The notes beneath the pieces are model-generated. The model did not search any database. It was not told the origin of the DNA and worked only from the letters and a program-made list of their open reading frames with translations. A stretch of DNA of 64,000 nucleotides from Cyclaneusma minus (taxonomy: Eukaryota > Ascomycota > Leotiomycetes > Marthamycetales > Marthamycetaceae): contig JAKZHN010000060.1 in NCBI GenBank assembly GCA_037179335.1, forward strand, positions 33,395 through 97,394, in the 5' to 3' direction. Of this stretch, positions 58,408 to 64,000 are shown piece after piece. Both the position numbers and the translations under genes were made by a program. How positions within the stretch are numbered: the first letter of the stretch is position 1; each line of letters begins with the position of its first letter.

Positions 58408-59090
58408 TGCTGCTGCCACTGTAGGATCTTGAGTAGGGGGCTGGAAGAAGACTCCAATGGCGGGAGAGGTTGAAGCACAGAGCAGAAGGTTGAAGCGAAT
58501 CTTACTCCAGGTCGCAGTGATTGATCTCCGGGCGCAAGCTGTGGCTCCTGCAGTGGCTGAATTCCGCGGTTGCGGAACAGATCTCGCGGGGCACGCCTTA
58601 CCGCATGCGCCTTAGGGCGGGCACGTGCGGGGCTTATCAATTTTGTGCCGAGCCCAAAAATGCGCAGTTGGGCTGCGCACGGAGCTAAGGCTGACTCTGC
58701 ACCAAAAAGTCCCCTCCGTCGCTTTTTTCTGGTACCACAGCTGCGGCTAAAGTAAAAGGCCTTGACCTTTTCTCGCCCGCCGTTCCTCCCTCTCCCTTTC
58801 TCCTCCATCTTCCACACCTCCTGCGGACTCTCCCATCCTCACTCTCCCAGGCCACGCGCGGCCGAATCGGACAAGAGTCTGCCACCCAGAGGCCTTTCGC
58901 AGAGCACACAGCCAGCCCCGTCGCATAGACACATCTCCACTCCAAACCTTTGTACAACTACGCTGGTCTGTCGCCTCCGCGAGGAAAAGAACACCACTCC
59001 GTTTCTCTGAATCTTGAAGATACCCGTCCTTTGTGACACGTTTGCGAAACGAAGACTTCTTTTCGTCTCCTCTGCGTAATACATTGAAGA
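58408..59090. promoter_or_regulatory. Divergent promoter, MED31 / eEF3, with CT-rich tract
   Basis: 683 bases between the two starts. A long pyrimidine tract runs from about 58768 to 58816 (TTTTCTCGCCCGCCGTTCC and on), the pattern common just upstream of highly expressed fungal genes, and points towards eEF3. The eEF3 leader would be about 270 bases if transcription starts below that tract. Confidence 0.6.
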
Positions 59091-62000
59091 ATGCCCCACC
59101 ACGTCTCGCCGCAAGCAAATTCCACCATGATTTCCAAGTCCACCGAACCCTCGGCCGCTCCCACCCAGGAGGAGGTCTCGACGCTCCTGGCCACCATCTT
59201 CAGTGCTCCCTCGTCTGCAGCCTCTGTCGACGCTTGCTACGCTCTTACAAACATCCTCCTCAACTCCGTCGGCTTCCGCGGACTGAACGACTATGGCATC
59301 CTTGCCGAGATCAAGAAGGCTGCTGCCGACAAGAAGAGCGGACTGAAGAGGGAGAGTGCTCAGAATCTGCTGGGCGCCCTGTTCGAGCGCTTCCCACCCA
59401 AGCAGTCCATCAGTGAGGTCATCTTCATGCTGCAGGATGGCGGCATGGTCGTTTGTGCCCTCGAGGCTCTCTCTGACAAAGGCGCTGTTGTGCGCGATGC
59501 CGCTCAATACGGACTCGATGCGCTCTTTGCCAACTTGAGCTCCGAAGCGCTCGTCGTCGGCCTTCTACCGGTGCTCTTGCAATACCTTGGCAAGCGTGCC
59601 GGAAAATGGCAGGGAACGGTTGGTGCTTTCAAGCTGCTGCAGAGAATGGCAGACAAAGCAAAGATGACGATCGACAGCACCAAGGAAGAGGCTGAAGAGA
59701 AGGACATTCTGCGCGAGGCCATGGGCACCAAACTCGCTGGTCTGATCCCCATTGCTGAGGCTGGAATGACCGATTTGAAGACCGAGGTTGAGAAGGCTGC
59801 TGTCGCATGCATGACTTCCGTCACCAGTCTTCTTTCCAACGATGATGTCGCTCCTCGAATTCCTCTCCTCATCGACACCATGCAGCACCCAAGCACCCAG
59901 ACCCTGCAGAAGGCCATCCATGCGCTGTCGCAGACCACCTTTGTTGCCATCGTCACATCCCCTGTGCTGGCTCTCCTTACTCCTCTTCTCGAGCGATCGC
60001 TGAATACTCCAACAACCGCGCAAGAAGTCCTGAGACAGACCGTTGTGGTTGTCGAGAACTTGACCAAGCTGGTTCATGACCCGATCGAGGCACGCACTTT
60101 CTTGCCCAAGTTGAAGCCTGGTGTCAAGGGAGTCAAGGATCGCGCTTCTCTCCCAGAAGTCCGAGAACTGGCAACAAGAGCTCTTGCTGTCATTGACAAG
60201 GCCATGGGTGACGACGATGGTTTGACCAAGGATGGTGCCATTGCGCGTACTTCCTCTGAGGATGTTGCCAAGGTTCTCGAGAGTGAGATCAAGAAGGCTG
60301 GTGGATTGGCTGGTGACCTTGACATCTTCAAGCTTGCCAGGCCTTACATCTGCAGCATGGTCTCCGAGGATGTCAACCACCGCTTCATTCAGCGTATTGC
60401 TGGTCGCATTACTCCTTACCTTCAGCAGATCATGAAGCAGGAGGGCGCTGCTGCTGCAGTCGGACAGGCTGTTCAGCACTTCTACCTGGAGGAGGACCGT
60501 CGCAAGTTCGGTCAGCCCGTCAAGGAGGATGATGGCGAGATTGAGATTGTCAACACTGATTTCTCCCTGGCTTACGGTGGAATGCTTCTGTTGTCCCACA
60601 CCAACCTTCGACTTCTCAAGGGCCACAGATATGGTCTTTGCGGTCGTAACGGTGCTGGAAAGTCTACTCTCATGCGCGCCATCGCCAATGGCAAACTTGA
60701 GGGTTTCCCTTCGCAGGATGAGCTTCGAACATGCTTTGTCGAGCACAACCAGGGTGAAGATGCCGACATTAGCATCCTTGAGTTTGTTGAGAAGGATCCT
60801 GCCATTGGTTCCCAAGGCCGTGAGCGTATTTCCGAAGTTCTTGTCGAGGTCGGTTTCACTGCTGGCCCCGAAGGTCGTCAAGCCGCCAAGGTTGGATCTT
60901 TGTCTGGTGGATGGAAGATGAAGCTTGCTTTGGCTCGTGCTATGCTGATGAAGGCCGATGTCTTGCTTCTCGACGAACCTACCAATCACTTGGATGTTGC
61001 CAATGTGAAGTGGTTGCAAGAATACCTCAGGGCCCACACTGAAATCACCAGTCTGATTGTCAGTCATGACTCTGGTTTCCTTGACGCCGTCTGCACGGAC
61101 ATCTACCACTACGAGCCTGGCAAGAAACTTGCTTGCTTCCCTGGAAACTTGGCAGCATTCGTTGAGAGACGCCCCGAGGCGAAGAGCTACTACACTCTCT
61201 CGGATTCCCTGGTCAAATTCAAGTTCCCTCCTCCCGGTATCCTGACTGGTGTCAAGTCCAACACCCGTGCCATTCTCCGCATGACCAACTGCTCCTACAC
61301 CTACCCTGGTGCTTCCAAGCCATCTCTCACAGATGTCAGCATGCAGCTCTCGCTTTCCTCCCGAACTGCCATCATTGGTGGCAACGGTGCTGGAAAGTCT
61401 ACCCTGATCAAGATGTTGACCGGTGAGACTGTGCCGACTTCTGGCCGTGTTGAGAAGCATCCCAACTTGCGTATTGGATACATCAAGCAGCATGCTCTCG
61501 AGCACGTGGAGATGCACTTGGAGAAGACGCCCAACCAGTACTTGCAGTGGAGATATGCCAACGGTGATGATCGTGAGGTTCACATGAAGCAGAGTCGTAT
61601 CTTGTCTGAGCAAGACAAGGCTCAGATGGAGAAGCCGCTCGACCTTGGAGATGGCAGTGGACCTCGTCGCATTGAGGCGTTGATGGGTCGCCAGAAGTGG
61701 AAGAAGAGTTTCCAATATGAAGTGTAAGTTTATCCTCGTCTCATTCTGCCGCTGTCATTTCGTCTCCCCAAGACCGAAGGTCAGACCTTCTGCGCTGGAT
61801 ACCTTGTTGTCTGTCTATTCAAGCAATTCCTGGGGACCAGCCCCCAGACCCCCGGGCCTCGCTGCGCTCGAAAGTTCAGCATGCCTCGACTCTTTCCCCG
61901 TCCTCGCAAGCCAACGGGGTGTCTCTTGATCTCGAAATCCTGGCGCACCGCCCAGCTTGCTGTGTGTCGGAGTCGGCGTTCAGTTTACCTTCAATGTGGC

Positions 62001-63046
62001 GACGAAAGAGTTTTCGATCCTCATGTTCCAGGCTCCTGAATATTCTGGCCCCTCGCGAGCCAGCGCAGCGTCCGGGGGTTTCAGGGGGGCTTACCCCCCG
62101 AAATCAAGGAAGTACCTTGAAGCACTTGCTACGTAATCCCCTGAACCCACAGTCGAAGTACTTGCGTCGCAATATTCTAAATCAAGAGTTCGCGCACCTG
62201 CTCGGTTGTCAGCCGGCTTTGACGCTTTCCCCTTGGATCCTTTTCCTTGTGATCCTTTCCCTTCTTTCTGAAGCCCTAAACCCTTGAACACCACCGTTGC
62301 ATTTACTAACGATTCTCAGGAAATGGGTTGGTCTGCTCCCGAAGTACAACACTCAGATCTCGAGGGAGACTCTTCTCGAGCACGGATTCGACAAACTCAT
62401 CCAGGAGTTCGATGATCACGAAGCGTCGCGCGAGGGTCTTGGTTTCCGCGAATTGTCGCCCAAGGTCATCTCCAAGCACTTTGAGGATCTCGGTCTTGAT
62501 CCTGAGATTGCTGACCACAATGAGATCTCTGGTCTTTCTGGTGGTCAGAAGGTCAAGGTTGTTATTGCCGGAGCTATGTGGAACAACCCGCATTTGTTGG
62601 TGCTGGATGAGCCTACCAACTTCTTGGATCGTGACTCTCTTGGTGGATTGGCGGTTGCTATTCGCGACTACAAGGGTGGTGTCGTCATGATTTCTCACAA
62701 CGAGGAGTTTGTCGGTGCGTTGTGTCCCGAGCAGATCCACGTTGCTGATGGACGTGTGACGCACAAGGGAACTTCCGCTGTTTCGAATGATCGTTTCGAA
62801 GATAGTCGACCGGGTAGTGGTGTCAACAGCTCTGTTGCCAGCAGTGCCGTGAGCAGTGCAACTGCCAGTGCTGTCAACAGTGGTGCTGAGGACAATGGAG
62901 AGATGGCGTTCAGGGCGAAGAAGAAGAAGAAGCCTACCAAGAAGGAGTTGAAGGAGCGCGAGGTTCGTCGCAGACTGAGGCACATTGAGTGGTTGAACAG
63001 TCCCAAGGGTACTCCTCACCCTCCTGACACTGACGACGAGGCCTGA
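59091..63046 (+). CDS. TEF3: Translation elongation factor 3 (eEF3), 2 exons
   Basis: Ribosome-bound ABC-F ATPase, fungus-typical, needed to release E-site tRNA in every elongation cycle. Exons 59091-61723 and 62320-63046 give 1119 aa, somewhat longer than the 1044 of yeast. Order: HEAT repeats (to about 330), four-helix region, ABC1 with GRNGAGKST near 518, LSGGWKMKLALARAMLMKAD and LLLDEPTNHLD, then ABC2 with GGNGAGKST, a chromodomain-like insert split by the intron (RQKWKKSFQYEVKW), LSGGQKVKVVIAGAMW and LVLDEPTNFLD. The Lys-rich tail RAKKKKKPTKKELKER ends in HPPDTDDEA. Codon use is strongly biased, as in highly expressed genes. The 596-bp intron is by far the longest in the window. Confidence 0.97.
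61831..62099. repeat. Inverted-repeat (MITE-like) element in the eEF3 intron
   Basis: Left arm from 61831: GGGGACCAGCCCCCAGACCC followed by CCGGGCCTCGCTGCGCTCG. Right arm near 62061-62099 is its imperfect reverse complement: CAGCGCAGCG, TCCGGGGGTT, then AGGGGGGCTTACCCCCC. The arms are about 40 bp and the whole is about 270 bp. A one-armed copy lies at 63271. No coding frame lies inside, so it would be non-autonomous. Confidence 0.6.
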
Positions 63047-63244
63047 TTCGGTATCTTCGAACAAAAGTGTGGGTTGCATGGCGTTAATCTAGACGGGGTA
63101 ATGGGGGGCCATTAAATTGCTTTTTCCGATAGATCGTGATTGCACTGCTAGATGAGTCTCAGGGATGCTATTTGGTCTATTCATCAGTCGCGCGATAGAG
63201 GACTCTTCTACATATTAGATATTGCAAATGGAGTCGTTGATTCA

Positions 63245-63330
63245 TGTTGTTTGTCCATCGAAAGATTTCATGGGGGCCAGCCCCCAAACCCCCGGGCCTC
63301 GCTGCGCTCGAAAGTCCAGCATGCCTCGAT
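63245..63330. repeat. Second copy of the GC-rich arm found in the eEF3 intron
   Basis: From 63271, GGGGGCCAGCCCCCAAACCC and the following bases match 61831-61890 at about 56 of 60 positions, all differences being transitions. Weaker similarity extends some 25 bases upstream (TGTTGTTTGTCC against TGTTGTCTGTCT). The right arm of the intron element is absent here. Confidence 0.8.
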
Positions 63331-63660
63331 TCGAACACAGGTTTTTCAAATCATGACACCTTGTAGTCATCAGTCTTCCATATCTCTTCTTCTTCGCCTG
63401 AACCTGAGTTTTTGAAATTGTGCTTTCGCGTCCTGGTAGTTAATTTTAAATTATTTAATCTTTTTATTAATAGTTATTTTAATTATATATATTTATTTAA
63501 TGGAAATTAAATTCGCTTTAAATAAACGTTTTATTATAGCAAAACAAACAAAAAAAAAAAACAAAAACCCCAAAAAAGGTTAAAATTATTACGAAATTAG
63601 CAAAGGCTAGAAATAAAGGCCTAAAAGAGCTATATATTCCTTTATTCTCTAAAAAGAAAG

Positions 63661-63725
63661 CAAAACGACCCGGTAAAGCAACCCGGCAAAACGACCCGGC
63701 GGAGCAACCCAGCAAAGCGACGGTA
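63661..63725. repeat. 26-bp subtelomeric tandem repeat
   Basis: The unit CAAAACGACCCGGTAAAGCA plus ACCCGG is followed by a second copy with few changes at 63687 and a partial third at 63713. It contains the CGACCCGG/CAACCCGG alternation. Confidence 0.75.
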
Positions 63726-63889
63726 TGGCTGTCAGGGTTGTCAGGGCCAGCAAATACCAAATTCGCTATCCAAAGCCCTAATCGCAAAACTAACCAGCGC
63801 ATTAGAAACTAGGGGTAAAATGCGTGAAAAAAAAAAAACAAAAAACGAAACAAAAAACGAAACAAATAGAAAATACATGAAATCAAAAA

Positions 63890-64000
63890 GGGTTAGGGTT
63901 AGGGTTAGGGTTAGGGTTAGGGTTAGGGTTAGGGTTAGGGTTAGGGTTAGGGTTAGGGTTAGGGTTAGGGTTAGGGTTAGGGTGAGAGTTAGAGTAAGGG
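63890..64000 (+). repeat. Telomere, (TTAGGG)n
   Basis: About 15 perfect TTAGGG units from 63890 to 63982, then a degenerate end (GTGAGAGTTAGAGTAAGGG). The G-rich strand runs 5' to 3' toward the right end, as it must at a right-hand chromosome terminus. The degenerate last 18 bases may be sequencing error at the contig tip. Confidence 0.97.

Larger units (their letters stand above)
63047..63889. other. Subtelomeric strip between eEF3 and the telomere
   Basis: About 840 bases without a supported gene: the eEF3 3' end, the repeat copy at 63245-63330, an AT-rich stretch at 63430-63600, the 26-bp tandem at 63661, and A-rich low-complexity DNA up to the telomere. A 94-codon minus frame (63518-63802) crosses the low-complexity DNA and is not credible as a gene. 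Confidence 0.6.

Noticed and set aside
59565..61715. 716-codon minus-strand open frame opposite eEF3
   Set aside because: Strong codon bias of eEF3 leaves few stops on the opposite strand. The frame has no domain and the sense strand is certain.
63518..63802. 94-codon minus-strand frame next to the telomere
   Set aside because: Runs through a poly-A strip and the 26-bp tandem repeat, giving a low-complexity Phe-rich end; not credible as a gene.

Overview
This is about 64 kb of a filamentous ascomycete chromosome arm that ends in a telomere on the right. The evidence for a fungus is many short GT-AG introns (mostly 48-110 bp), two Zn2Cys6 transcription factors, fungal-type transporters, fungal eEF3, a mutation-ravaged AT-rich retrotransposon of the kind made by repeat-induced point mutation (RIP), and TTAGGG repeats in the last 110 bases. 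The gene set and the relic of a PD-(D/E)XK-like family fit Dothideomycetes (Mycosphaerellales-like). That taxonomic guess is inference, not proof.

Layout. 0.3-5.6 kb: a short-chain dehydrogenase and an amino-acid/choline-type permease. 6.3-7.7 kb: an intact Copia-Gag-like single gene followed by a palindromic repeat patch. 7.9-13.8 kb: sphingosine-1-phosphate lyase, a GT34 glycosyltransferase and phosphomannose isomerase, so sphingolipid breakdown beside two mannose/glycan genes. 14.5-23.4 kb: an Hsp70-like ATPase, a small zinc-finger-like protein and a Zn2Cys6 regulator. 24.9-33.0 kb: an OPT transporter, a single-pass membrane protein, a PD-(D/E)XK relic and an unknown three-exon gene. 33.7-39.45 kb: a complete 5.75-kb LTR retrotransposon with 210-bp LTRs and a 5-bp target duplication, reduced to very AT-rich sequence. 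40.0-48.1 kb: CutC, a second Zn2Cys6 regulator and a BAHD-type acyltransferase, separated by gene-poor DNA. 50.9-63.0 kb: a dense run of core gene-expression genes (RtcB RNA ligase, exosome Rrp43, an ankyrin protein, Pol III subunit RPC11, Mediator Med31, eEF3). 63.0-64.0 kb: a subtelomeric strip with a repeat copy, AT-rich DNA, a 26-bp tandem repeat and the telomere.

The most unusual points are as follows. Essential housekeeping genes lie directly against the telomere; eEF3 stops about 0.85 kb from the TTAGGG array. An inverted-repeat element sits inside an unusually long eEF3 intron and has a second, one-armed copy beside the telomere. A catalytically complete RtcB ligase carries a fused N-terminal domain. 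The dead LTR element keeps its remaining C residues mostly in GpC context. Exon boundaries were worked out by hand from splice signals, reading frame and family conservation. Most multi-exon models are in frame with consistent phases, but none has been checked against transcripts.
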